This document shows positions 18,579-27,127 of a stretch of DNA of 55,817 bases, piece by piece. The DNA lies in assembly GCA_002709225.1 (NCBI GenBank), contig PAQH01000008.1, forward strand, positions 1-55,817, written 5' to 3'. A model generated the notes under the pieces. That model ran no database searches and was not told where the DNA came from. It saw nothing but the letters and a program-made list of their open reading frames with translations. This DNA is from Planctomycetaceae bacterium. Lineage in GTDB: Bacteria; Planctomycetota; Planctomycetia; Pirellulales; Pirellulaceae. The translations under genes were made by a program, and so were the position numbers. Numbering within the stretch: position 1 is the stretch's first letter; the number at the start of each line of letters is the position of its first letter.

Positions 18579-19964
18579 TTACTGTTTTCTCTGCGGATAG
18601 GTAGCGAGTTTCTCTAGGAACAAACCATAGGCGCGCAACCCGCGCTCGAAGCTCTGCAGCCGAAAAAATTCATTGGGTGCGTGGATGCATTCGTCATCCA
18701 GACCAAATGCAAACATCACTGTGTAGGCAGATAGCTTGTCGAGAAACATCTCGCAAATCGGCAACGTACCACCCAATCGGACGTAATACGGGTCTTTGCC
18801 ATACACTTCTTTAAGGACCGCATGCGCCACCTGATTGCCAGGGTGATCGGTTGGTATCGCATAGGGAAGTGCATGGCTGTCCAGGGACCGCACCGTTGCT
18901 ACCACACCCGGTGGGGTGTGGCGTAACACGTGGCGCGTGATTGCCTGGGTAATGTCCAACGGCGTCTGACTGGCAACCAGGCGGCAGGAGACCTTGGCAT
19001 GAGCTTCCGCCGGCATGACGGCCTTGATACCCTCATCTTGAAATCCTCCCCAAATGCCCACGACTTCCAGAGTGGGCCGCGCCCAGGCACGCTCGAGCGT
19101 CGTAAACCCGGGCTCACCGAAGAGTGTCGTCACTCCCAGCCGGGTTTGGTACGTCTGTTCGTCAAAAGGCACTGCGTTTATTTGCTGCCGATCCCACTCG
19201 TTAAGCGGCCGTACATCATCATAGAACCCCTCGACACAAATCCTACCGTGCGGATCACGCATCGAGTTGATGAGATGCGCCAGCGCATATAGTGGATTCT
19301 GTACGGTACCTCCGAAAATGCCGGAGTGCAGGTCGTTGTCAGGACCACGCACGTCAATTTGCAGTGCGCAGATGCCCTTGAACCCCAAATAAATAGCAGG
19401 CTGGTCTGCGGCCCACTGGACTCCATCAGCACTGACAACCAGGTCGCAAGAGAGCATGTCCCGGTGCGCATCCAAGAACTTCGGTATCTGTGGACTGCCG
19501 ATTTCCTCCTGACCTTCAAACAGGAACTTCACATTGACAGGCAATGCACCTTCGGTCTTCAAGAGTGCTTCGACTGCCAGAATTGGGATCAACATCGGTC
19601 CCTTGTTGTCAGATGCACCGCGCGCGTAAATGCGCTGGTTCTTGATCAGCGGCTCAAACGGCGGTTGCTCCCAACGATCTACTGGATCAACCGGTTGCGT
19701 ATCAAAATGCCCGTAGATCAATACGGTGGGACAGTCTGTAGCGTGCGTGTGCTCGCCATACACCACCGGATGGCCGCCTGTCGCCAAGACGCGTACGCCT
19801 TCGATTCCCGCCAACCGCATACGGCTTGCGACCCACTGGGCAGCCTCGTCAACCGCGTCCGCGTGTTCAGGCAAGCTGGAAATACTGGGAATCCGCAAGA
19901 ACTCGCACAGCTCGTCCAGGTGCTGGTGCCGCATTTGCGCAAGGAAATTCATCCATACTGACAT
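18579..19964 (-). CDS. M20-family dipeptidase (metallopeptidase)
   Basis: A 461-residue protein of the M20 family. Zinc-ligand and catalytic elements are in order: YGHFDTQPVDP with H86 and D88, ARGASDNKG with D119, and FEGQEEIGSP with the catalytic Glu pair E153/E154. The lid domain follows (LHSGIFGGTVQNP), and a late conserved GGTLPICEMF precedes the C-terminal His in DDECIHAPNE. This order matches the CNDP/carnosinase-like dipeptidases that cleave dipeptides or N-acyl amino acids. There is no signal peptide, so it is cytoplasmic. The ATG at 19964 has GGAGG nine bases upstream. The next minus-strand gene upstream (20009-20554) could be co-transcribed. Confidence 0.92.
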   Translation of the reverse strand: MSVWMNFLAQMRHQHLDELCEFLRIPSISSLPEHADAVDEAAQWVASRMRLAGIEGVRVLATGGHPVVYGEHTHATDCPTVLIYGHFDTQPVDPVDRWEQPPFEPLIKNQRIYARGASDNKGPMLIPILAVEALLKTEGALPVNVKFLFEGQEEIGSPQIPKFLDAHRDMLSCDLVVSADGVQWAADQPAIYLGFKGICALQIDVRGPDNDLHSGIFGGTVQNPLYALAHLINSMRDPHGRICVEGFYDDVRPLNEWDRQQINAVPFDEQTYQTRLGVTTLFGEPGFTTLERAWARPTLEVVGIWGGFQDEGIKAVMPAEAHAKVSCRLVASQTPLDITQAITRHVLRHTPPGVVATVRSLDSHALPYAIPTDHPGNQVAHAVLKEVYGKDPYYVRLGGTLPICEMFLDKLSAYTVMFAFGLDDECIHAPNEFFRLQSFERGLRAYGLFLEKLATYPQRKQ

Positions 19965-20008
19965 CGGGGGCTGCCTCCACTACGCGACTCCCTACTTCTT
20001 TCGATAAC

Positions 20009-20554
20009 TCAGTCCAGCTGCGGCTCACGCGCGAAGGTGTCCAGATAGGCCTGCCGCATGACACCACCTAACCGCTCGCTCATGCGTGCCATGGTGCTGC
20101 GCTCGTAATCCCACATCGCGGTCCGTTCGACCAGTTCCAAAAAATCGCACAAGTGCAATCGCATCAGGTCCTCAAATTCCGACCGAGACAATTCCAGCCA
20201 ACCACCCGTAAGACGATCTGGAATGCGATAGTGGTCGTAGTGCTCCCTGACCGTGCGGTAAAAGGCCTGCCGCTGCATTGCACAGTTGGCGTAAACTAAC
20301 TTCTCCGCGCGAACACCAATCAGGCCGCGCAGCTCGTCTCTACGATCCAGAGGCAGCGTGAGCGTTTGAAAACCCTCGGTTCCATAGATCGAATGGAACA
20401 TGGCGGCTCGACAGACTTCGTCATCCGCCTGCCACTTTTTCATATCCCGATAAACGCTCACCGCGTGCGCGAAATAGTTTTTCTTGGTATGCGGAACTTC
20501 TTTTGCGCCAAAATCGATCAGAAAATCGGTCATGGTATCAATCGCCAACGCCAT
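20009..20554 (-). CDS. HD-like protein of unknown function (resembles DUF6817)
   Basis: A 181-residue soluble protein. It has a His in NYFAHAVSVYRDM and a second motif, AAMFHSIYGTEGF, which together resemble the helical HD-type fold of the DUF6817 group. Whether it keeps a full metal site is unclear, since the second motif has FHS rather than HD. No reaction can be assigned. It ends 44 bp before the dipeptidase start on the same strand, so the two may form a short operon. Confidence 0.6.
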   Translation of the reverse strand: MALAIDTMTDFLIDFGAKEVPHTKKNYFAHAVSVYRDMKKWQADDEVCRAAMFHSIYGTEGFQTLTLPLDRRDELRGLIGVRAEKLVYANCAMQRQAFYRTVREHYDHYRIPDRLTGGWLELSRSEFEDLMRLHLCDFLELVERTAMWDYERSTMARMSERLGGVMRQAYLDTFAREPQLD

Positions 20555-20740
20555 GTCACACTCCGAATAGTACTTTCGTTCCAGGGATCATCCGTAAACA
20601 GCTCAGCTATTGCATCAGAGCCGCAAGTTCTTGCGCTTGAAGGTATCTTGCATTCTTTCGGAAGTACCGAGGTCGCAGCAACAAGGTTTCTCTACTTGAA
20701 ATCCCAATCCGCTCAGTGCTTGTCGTTGACACGACTCATC

Positions 20741-22942
20741 CTAGTCCGTCACAGCACGGCGACGTTGCAGTTCCGCAACAGACAGGGGCCGGTTGTAAAT
20801 CCGGATTGCGTGTAACTCACCGAGAACCGTGCTACTGGCCACGGCGTCTTGGACAAGAGCGCCAACGCTGATGAACAACTTGCTCTGCGCACCGGCCTGC
20901 TTGACCGTATAGTGAAACAGCGAACCACCGCCACCCGTTTCCGTTTGCTTGCTGAAACGACGACCGTCTCGGTAAAAGGTGCCATGTCCGTCGCGCATCA
21001 CGTAGGCGATCTGTTGAAGGTCGGTAGTGAAAGGGCGTGGGTCACTCTGGCTGTTCACTTGAATCGAGTACTCCATGCGATCCGACTGCACGCGTTGGTC
21101 GCTATAAAGCACCTGGCTCGACGAAGCAACGTTGCGCTGGTCGTAGGCAATGCGAAACCCATTGACGCCTGGCGCCGCGCAAGCAATCAACATCGGCATG
21201 CCACCCTGTCGCTGCGGCTTGAAGACAAGCTCGATCGTGCCATTCCTGTCGAGTGCCGCGAGTCGCGTTTCGAGTGGGATCTGGATCCAGGCGCGTCCTG
21301 TCAGCACCAACGCAGATGGCTGCACCCGATAGTCGACATTGCGACGCGCGACCTGGCTGAAAATGGCGGACGACACAAAGCGCTCCAACAGGTCCAAATC
21401 GCGTCTTAGCGGCATCGCCGGACGTGCGTCCGGGTGCCACTTGATCAGCATCGCAGCACCCTTCAGATAGTGGCCATAGGCAGAGATGACGTGTCCGTCG
21501 GGAAGTGTTACCGCGGCAATGTGTCCGCATTTACCATCAACCCAGTAGCCGTCTTCGCGCTCGTAGCGCCAGGCATCCAGTTCGTAGCGGCGATCGACGT
21601 TCCAGGTTTGCCCGTTATCTCGACTCACCAACGCGTCGCAACCACGACGATCACTGGCACGGTTCAGGCCGTCGACATCATCGCGCACAATCATTGTGCA
21701 AACGAGATCGTTGTTCGGCAGTCTTTGCAGATTGGCGTGATGGCGGCCGGCGTAAAAGAGAATCTTCATCTTGGACCAGGTCTGGCCATCGTCCTGTGAG
21801 ATGCTGATGGCCGTTCCCTCCAGACTGTCGTCGTGCGGACCATCGAAGAAACTCGGCGGCATGTCACTGCGGAGGGCGGCAACCAGATCGCCGTTGGCAG
21901 CGCGGACAATCGCACCCTCACTCACACCACGCAGCCAGGACTTGCCGGCATGTCGCATGGTGAACTTCCATTGCGGCGGGCTGAATTCATCGATCCATGA
22001 GCGGCCTCCATCGAGAGAGCGACGAAATACAACGGTGGCGTCATCGCGTGGATGCGTTTTGCCAGGGGCGTAATGCCAGCCCAGCTCAAGACTGGCTTTG
22101 GCCTTGCCATCCTGATCACGGTCCACCCAGGCGTTGCCTTCTAGATGAAACGACCGGCCCGTACGCGTCGGTGGATGCACGACGCTGTCAGCCCAGGTGC
22201 GGCCATAGTCGTGACTGAAGTACCGGCGGCCGGCCACGAACGACAAGATACCTCCCCCATGGTAGGTCAGCAGCATCGGCCGACCACTGGCACCTGGAAT
22301 GCCGATAAAGTCCGTCCATGTTTCACCATCGTCGCGGCTGAAGGCGATCACCGGCCTGGTCGGTTTACCTTCGGCACTGCATTGCAATGCAAGTTCACCG
22401 TTGTCCATTCGTACCAGGCCAAACGGCATGGTCATGGTAGCGGTCGGGTGCTGTAGCGCCTGGATCTTGGCGGGCCGTGATACCCAGCCCCCACGACCGT
22501 CGCCCTGCAACACATGGTGTTCGAGCCAACCTGTACGCTTCAGCCGAGGAGCACGCGTCGTCGTCGGTCGAATTACCCCATGGATACCGCTGCCAGACAG
22601 GTCCTTAATGCGTCCGTTCTCGTCCGGCAAACTGCCGCGCAGGAAATCGTAATCGAGCAGAATCCCATCTGATTCGACCTGGTCGTCGCCAACCGGCGCG
22701 GATTGACAACATTTCAAATCATGGCAGCATGCCTCCGTTGATTCATCAATCGTTGTCTCTTCCAGTACCGGCCGCGTCTCCTGCAGACCGCTTCTGAGAC
22801 CTACCAAAGTTGGAGCAATTTGGGAAACGTGATGGCCATCAAGGACGAGCGTTTTATGTGCCGTCGGTTCTGCTCCCGCCGCGCCGGGCTGCAGCCAGCC
22901 CATGACCAGCCCGAGCAACATTATGAACAAGGTGTACCACAT
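20741..22942 (-). CDS. secreted sialidase-like (BNR repeat) protein with LamG-like parts
   Basis: About 733 residues from the ATG at 22942, which has GGGAG six bases upstream and opens a signal peptide (MWYTLFIMLLGLVMGW). The open frame extends back to 23131, but that part lies within the tRNA-Pro gene and is not coding. The centre is a six-bladed sialidase-like propeller with five Asp-box motifs: SRDDGETW, SHDYGRTW, SLDGGRSW, SQDDGQTW and SRDNGQTW. A LamG-type first strand (YDFLRGSLPDENGRIKDLSG) lies before the propeller, while the rest of a LamG-like domain, ending LHAIRIYNRPLSVAEL, follows it. It probably acts on extracellular glycans; true sialidase activity is not shown. Confidence 0.85.
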   Translation of the reverse strand: MWYTLFIMLLGLVMGWLQPGAAGAEPTAHKTLVLDGHHVSQIAPTLVGLRSGLQETRPVLEETTIDESTEACCHDLKCCQSAPVGDDQVESDGILLDYDFLRGSLPDENGRIKDLSGSGIHGVIRPTTTRAPRLKRTGWLEHHVLQGDGRGGWVSRPAKIQALQHPTATMTMPFGLVRMDNGELALQCSAEGKPTRPVIAFSRDDGETWTDFIGIPGASGRPMLLTYHGGGILSFVAGRRYFSHDYGRTWADSVVHPPTRTGRSFHLEGNAWVDRDQDGKAKASLELGWHYAPGKTHPRDDATVVFRRSLDGGRSWIDEFSPPQWKFTMRHAGKSWLRGVSEGAIVRAANGDLVAALRSDMPPSFFDGPHDDSLEGTAISISQDDGQTWSKMKILFYAGRHHANLQRLPNNDLVCTMIVRDDVDGLNRASDRRGCDALVSRDNGQTWNVDRRYELDAWRYEREDGYWVDGKCGHIAAVTLPDGHVISAYGHYLKGAAMLIKWHPDARPAMPLRRDLDLLERFVSSAIFSQVARRNVDYRVQPSALVLTGRAWIQIPLETRLAALDRNGTIELVFKPQRQGGMPMLIACAAPGVNGFRIAYDQRNVASSSQVLYSDQRVQSDRMEYSIQVNSQSDPRPFTTDLQQIAYVMRDGHGTFYRDGRRFSKQTETGGGGSLFHYTVKQAGAQSKLFISVGALVQDAVASSTVLGELHAIRIYNRPLSVAELQRRRAVTD

Positions 22943-23063
22943 ACGTGCTCCCGATTTCTCAAGGAAAACTACATGCCGGCGTGTACCTCCTCGCCGCGTC
23001 GTAACTCCTGATGCTGTCAACAGAAAAGGGCCGCTGTCCACCACTGACAACGACCCTCCACAG

Positions 23064-23137
23064 TCGGGGCGACTGGATTTGAACCAGCGACCTCTGCGTC
23101 CCGAACGCAGCGCTCTACCAGGCTGAGCCACGCCCCG
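23064..23137 (-). tRNA. tRNA-Pro (anticodon CGG)
   Basis: On the minus strand the sequence folds as a full cloverleaf of 74 nt. The acceptor arms are CGGGGCG and CGCCCCG (seven pairs) with discriminator A. The D arm contains TGGCTCAGCCTGGTAGAGC. The anticodon stem CTGCG/CGCAG encloses loop TTCGGGA, giving anticodon CGG for proline. The T arm has GGTTCAAATCC. CCA is not encoded. The gene lies just upstream of the sialidase-like gene. Confidence 0.95.
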
Positions 23138-23581
23138 TACCGATGTTTCATCTTAAATCTTGACCCGAAAACAGGCAACCAGCCCAACGTCATCCCCATC
23201 AATCAATTGTTCCTGAACCAACAACGGGGATGGATTTCCCAGGAGTTGACTGACAGCGCGATCCAACCGTAAAGCCGCACCGCCGTACCAGTCAGCAACT
23301 CAAATGGCAACAGATCAGATCCAGCAGTATGGATCTCAGCGATACCGTAAGACCATTCACCCGTTCGCAATTCACACCAGCTGAGGCAGCGCCGGCAAGC
23401 GAACCGATAATCGTCTGCTCGCGATCACAAAGCAGCGCCGCCGCGTTCCGGAACGTTGTTTTACAAAATAACCAGAATCGACTTGCTCCCCTGGATGTGC
23501 GCGCATTAGGATGAACGAACAAGCAATGGGAAGACAATGGACGTCTCCCGTTTACTCGATTTGGTTTTCGAGGGTTCACCG
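23138..23581. other. intergenic region, no gene seen
   Basis: About 440 bp between tRNA-Pro and the zinc-ribbon gene. Short open frames on both strands have no RBS and no protein-like character. The tRNA promoter should lie at its left edge. Confidence 0.5.
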
Positions 23582-23890
23582 ATGATTCACCACTCGTGTG
23601 ATCGATGCAAACGCATGATTGATCCTGACGATCAGCTGCGTTACGTCGTAAAGATTGAAGCCTGCGCCGCGATGGAACCGGTGGAAATGGATGAACCGGA
23701 CGACGATCGCGATCACCTGCTCGAGGTTCAGGAAATCTTGGAACGCCTCGACGACGAAGCGACAGAGGCGATCAGTGACGACGTCTACCAAAAGCGACGT
23801 TACGATCTCTGTGCAGAGTGCTACCAGCAATTCCGCCGGAATCCGCTGGGACGCGAGGTGCCCGCACAACTGGGCTTCAGCTCGAACTAA
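23582..23890 (+). CDS. small zinc-ribbon-like protein
   Basis: About 102 residues from the ATG at 23582, which has GAGGG seven bases upstream; the frame extends back to 23537 without support. A CDRCKR pair near the N-terminus and a CAECYQQF pair near residue 80 make a four-cysteine site, probably for zinc. Between them is an acidic helical stretch (EMDEPDDDRDHLLEVQEILERL). It is a small planctomycete-type hypothetical protein with no assigned function. Confidence 0.75.
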   Translation: MIHHSCDRCKRMIDPDDQLRYVVKIEACAAMEPVEMDEPDDDRDHLLEVQEILERLDDEATEAISDDVYQKRRYDLCAECYQQFRRNPLGREVPAQLGFSSN

Positions 23891-24288
23891 CCAGCCAGCC
23901 ATCTCGTCGTGCACCCAACGGCCGTTCTTCAGCAGAATCGGTCCGCTTGGTGGCTTTGTCTCGCTAGGTTGGCAACGTTCCTGTTGTAACCGGCGAACGG
24001 TGGCACACTGTCACGGCTGACCAAACCGCCGGCGAGCGATGCTGGCCTCCAGCGAATACGCCGGTTAAACTGATCGCGATGTGATTTGCTGGCAGACCAA
24101 GCTGTCGGCTGCTCTAAACCAATTTCCCACCACCGGTTGCTGCAGTTCGTTCTCCTGTGGAACGTAGGTCCGGATCGCAGGTCACAACGCTCGAACCTCA
24201 CTCGCAGAACGACGAGCGCAACTTACCGGTTATTTGATAACGCTGGTGTATCAGCAGTGTTTTACTCCCCCGTTACGAGTTGATCCCT
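23891..24288. other. intergenic region, no gene seen
   Basis: About 400 bp before the symporter operon. No RNA gene, repeat or convincing reading frame was recognised; the operon promoter is expected here. Confidence 0.45.
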
Positions 24289-24516
24289 ATGAAGCCAGCG
24301 GTTTGGATTTTCGTCGGCCTGCTCTTGCTCCTGCACCAAGACTATTGGCAATGGGACAACCAGCGGCTGCTCTTTGGTGCCTTTCCCTACGCATTGATGT
24401 ATCACATGGGTATTTCGCTCACTGCCGCACTCGGGTGGCTGTTGGCCACCCGATTCTGGTGGCCCGAGAACCTCGATCACTCTGCCGGTAGCCCATCTGA
24501 AAGCGAAAAGTCATGA
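24289..24516 (+). CDS. DUF3311-like small membrane subunit of a symporter
   Basis: A 75-residue protein from the ATG at 24289, with two transmembrane helices (VWIFVGLLLLLHQDYW and ALMYHMGISLTAALGWLLA). The 'HQDYWxW' and 'FGxxPxxLxYHxG' pattern is that of DUF3311 proteins, which sit directly before sodium:solute symporters. Its stop overlaps the start of the next gene by four bases (ATGA), so the two are translationally coupled and probably form one transporter. Confidence 0.82.
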   Translation: MKPAVWIFVGLLLLLHQDYWQWDNQRLLFGAFPYALMYHMGISLTAALGWLLATRFWWPENLDHSAGSPSESEKS

Positions 24517-26081
24517 TCCAGTTATGCGTGATCATCGGGTATCTCGTGTTGCTCCTGATGCTCGGACTGTCGGCCAATCGTTTCTTCCGTGGCACCGCGA
24601 CGGACTACATGCTGGCCAGCCACTCGATCGGACCAGTACTGCTGCTGATGTCGCTATTCGGCACCACCATGACAGCGTTCGCCTTGGTCGGTTCTACAGG
24701 CCAGGCCTATCGCGCAGGTATTGGAGTCTATGGTGAGCTGGCGTCCGCCAGTGGAATCATTCACTCCCTTTGTTTTTTCGTGATCGGACTGCCGTTATGG
24801 GCCCTCGGTCGCCGCCACGGCTACACCACTCAAATTCAATTCTTTCGGGACCGTCTGCAGAGCGACTTTCTGGGCCTGCTGTTATTCCCCATCCTCGTGC
24901 TGCTGGTAATCTCCTACCTGCTAGTCGGCATCGTCGGCGGTGGCGCCGTCGTCGAGAGTATCACTGCAGATGCATTCAAGTTCGAGGACTCCGGCTGGTT
25001 TGCATCAAACGGATATGGAGTTCCGTCCTGGATCGCGTCCGCCGTGATCTGTGGTGTCGTCTTGCTGTACGTGTTCTTTGGCGGCATGCGCGGCACCGCC
25101 TGGGCCAACGCCTTTCAAACAGCCGTGTTCATGGTGCTGGGACTGGTTACCTTCGTAACCATCGCCAATGCACTGGGGGGCAGTGATGCATTTCTGGAGA
25201 ACCTGAAAATCGCCACCCAATCCGCGGATCCATCACATCTGTCGATGGAAAAAATGCCCAAGGCACTCTTTTTCTCGTTTCTGTTTATCCCACTTTCGGT
25301 GGCCATGTTTCCCCATGTTTTCCAACATTGGCTGACCGCGCGCAGCGCAGAATCTTTCAAACTGCCAATCATCATGCACCCTGTATTCATCCTGATCGTG
25401 TGGGCCCCTTGTGTCCTGCTCGGGGTCTGGGCAAGTGGCGAAAACTCTGGCGTCCCCGCCGCCCTCGCGGGGATGGGCCCCGAAAAATTCAACAAGGTAT
25501 TACCAACGCTGGTAAAATTGCATGCCGGTGACATTCTGGGGGGCCTGCTCTCGGCAGGCATCCTAGCCGCCATCATGTCGTCGCTCGACAGCCAATTTCT
25601 GTGCCTGGGGACCGTGTTCACCGAAGACGTCGTCAGACACTACGGTGGCCGCGAACGCTACAGTGATGCACAAGTAGTCCGGCTGGCTCGGTATTTTGTG
25701 GTGGGTGTCGTGGTGCTGACCTACCTGCTCAGCCTGCTGCTCCCTGGCTCTGTGTTTACCCTCGGTCTCTGGTCGTTTAGCGGTTTTACGGGCCTGGTAC
25801 CATTGGTTTTTGCAGCCATTTATTGGCGTCGTCTGACCGCGGCAGGAGCGATCGCCAGTGTCGCCACCACGGTCGGGTGCTGGACTGTCCTGTTCCTTCG
25901 CGCCGGCGGCAAACCCTACACCTTTCCCGAACAACCCCTGGCTATTGCAGGGTTGGTTACGATTCCAAAAATGCTCCCCGTCGTCACCATTTTCGCAGCT
26001 TCTGCCTTGGTTCTGGTGGTGGTTTCACTGCTCACGCGACCTCCCGAGCAAGAAACCGTCGACAAGTTCTTCTCATCCTGA
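24513..26081 (+). CDS. sodium:solute symporter (SSS family)
   Basis: A 522-residue integral membrane protein with about 13 hydrophobic helices. The N-terminus (YMLASHSIGPVLLLMSLFGTTMTAFALVGSTGQAY) contains the SSS core helix 1 pattern, and a long helix with AGILAAIMSSLDSQ near residue 350 contains the conserved Ser/Asp region of the second sodium site. It imports an unidentified organic solute with sodium. It shares a four-base overlap with its DUF3311 partner. Confidence 0.9.
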   Translation: MIQLCVIIGYLVLLLMLGLSANRFFRGTATDYMLASHSIGPVLLLMSLFGTTMTAFALVGSTGQAYRAGIGVYGELASASGIIHSLCFFVIGLPLWALGRRHGYTTQIQFFRDRLQSDFLGLLLFPILVLLVISYLLVGIVGGGAVVESITADAFKFEDSGWFASNGYGVPSWIASAVICGVVLLYVFFGGMRGTAWANAFQTAVFMVLGLVTFVTIANALGGSDAFLENLKIATQSADPSHLSMEKMPKALFFSFLFIPLSVAMFPHVFQHWLTARSAESFKLPIIMHPVFILIVWAPCVLLGVWASGENSGVPAALAGMGPEKFNKVLPTLVKLHAGDILGGLLSAGILAAIMSSLDSQFLCLGTVFTEDVVRHYGGRERYSDAQVVRLARYFVVGVVVLTYLLSLLLPGSVFTLGLWSFSGFTGLVPLVFAAIYWRRLTAAGAIASVATTVGCWTVLFLRAGGKPYTFPEQPLAIAGLVTIPKMLPVVTIFAASALVLVVVSLLTRPPEQETVDKFFSS

Positions 26082-26165
26082 CTTGTCTGCCGGTTATTTT
26101 TTCGTAGAATCGACAGTTCGCTTCTCAAGTTGATCAGGTAGCATCTTACGAACAGGTCTTGTGTT

Positions 26166-26429
26166 ATGCGTCCCGCCAGCCGCGCCAAACGGCGAAGTAA
26201 AGCTCGCTCTCGTACCAAGAAGAAAGATCCTCTGTTCGTAGACGGCAAGCGGCCTCGGCCCATGTACGTCGACTACAAAGATGTCGAATTGCTGAAAAAA
26301 CTAGTCAATCGTCATGGGCGCATTGTGGGACGCCGCAAGACGGGTTGCACTGCAGTGAGTCAACACGCTGTGACAAGGGCCATTAAACGCGCCCGTTTTA
26401 TGGCATTACTGCCCTATGTGGCCGAGTAA
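26166..26429 (+). CDS. rpsR: 30S ribosomal protein bS18
   Basis: An 87-residue protein with the S18 core: [18 protein letters not shown], a [22 protein letters not shown] run and the terminal MALLPYV. A basic N-terminal extension of about 25 residues ([19 protein letters not shown]) precedes it. It binds 16S rRNA in the small subunit. Unlike the common rpsF-ssb-rpsR-rplI cluster, no ribosomal or ssb neighbours are present. It is a single-gene unit closed by a strong terminator. It may be a second or relocated copy. Confidence 0.95.
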   Translation: MRPASRAKRRSKARSRTKKKDPLFVDGKRPRPMYVDYKDVELLKKLVNRHGRIVGRRKTGCTAVSQHAVTRAIKRARFMALLPYVAE

Positions 26430-26467
26430 CCTTTGGCACGGTCGAACAAGACAACGGTCAAGCAGTC

Positions 26468-26502
26468 CAAGCCCGGGTCCATGTCTCCGGGCTTGTTTTT
26501 TG
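26468..26502 (+). terminator. rho-independent terminator after rpsR
   Basis: CAAGCCCGG and CCGGGCTTG form a 9-bp stem with a loop of ten bases, followed directly by a run of six T's. It lies about 40 bp after the rpsR stop codon. Confidence 0.93.
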
Positions 26503-26594
26503 CGCATTATTTTTTGAGTTTTCGTTCATCGCGTGCCTGCGTTTGACTAACTGATTCGCCAATACGCGTCCACACAAACACTCCCCCCACACAC

Positions 26595-27017
26595 ATGCCT
26601 GAGATTTTTTCCGTTCAACGGCGCGTCGAATTCCGTGACACCGATGCCGCAGGGATCGTGCATTTCACGGCATTCTTCGCCTATATGGAAGAGGCGGAAC
26701 ACGCACTCTTGCGCGCCTGTGGGACCAGTGTGGTCGCGGAACAGGACGGCCATACCATAAGCTGGCCCAGGGTTTCGGCCCATTGTGACTTCTCGGGAGC
26801 CGCTCATTTTGAAGAAGTCCTGACGATCGAAGTATGCGTCGAACGTTTGGGAGAAAAAAGTGCTACCTATGGATTTCGGTTTGTGTCTCGAAATACAGAA
26901 ATCGCGGTTGGTCGCATCACCTCTGTTTGCTGTCAATTGGAGCCAAACCAGCCACCTCAGTCCATCGCGATTCCCTCAGCATTAGCCGACCGATTGAAAG
27001 CCTACCAACGCAGTTAA
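26595..27017 (+). CDS. acyl-CoA thioesterase, 4-hydroxybenzoyl-CoA thioesterase/YbgC type
   Basis: A 140-residue hotdog-fold protein. The catalytic Asp is D17 in FRDTDAAGIVHFTAFFAYMEEAE, the signature of the 4HBT/YbgC family. The expected strands follow (EVLTIEVCVERLGEKSATYGF). It hydrolyses an acyl-CoA or acyl-ACP thioester; the specific substrate is unknown. It is cytoplasmic, stands 110 bp before the prenyltransferase-like gene on the same strand, and could share its transcript. Confidence 0.88.
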   Translation: MPEIFSVQRRVEFRDTDAAGIVHFTAFFAYMEEAEHALLRACGTSVVAEQDGHTISWPRVSAHCDFSGAAHFEEVLTIEVCVERLGEKSATYGFRFVSRNTEIAVGRITSVCCQLEPNQPPQSIAIPSALADRLKAYQRS

Positions 27018-27127
27018 ACCGCGCGGTACATTTACGCTGCCACAGCGCTGCAGGTGTTGCTGTGGCCGACTGACAGTGTTCGTGTTCCACAACCCACCTC
27101 CCTGCCCGCCAACTGCGAGAAAAACGC

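Noticed and set aside
22943..23131. Upstream extension of the sialidase-like frame to 23131
   Set aside because: It runs through the tRNA-Pro gene. The ATG at 22942 has a ribosome-binding site and a signal peptide.
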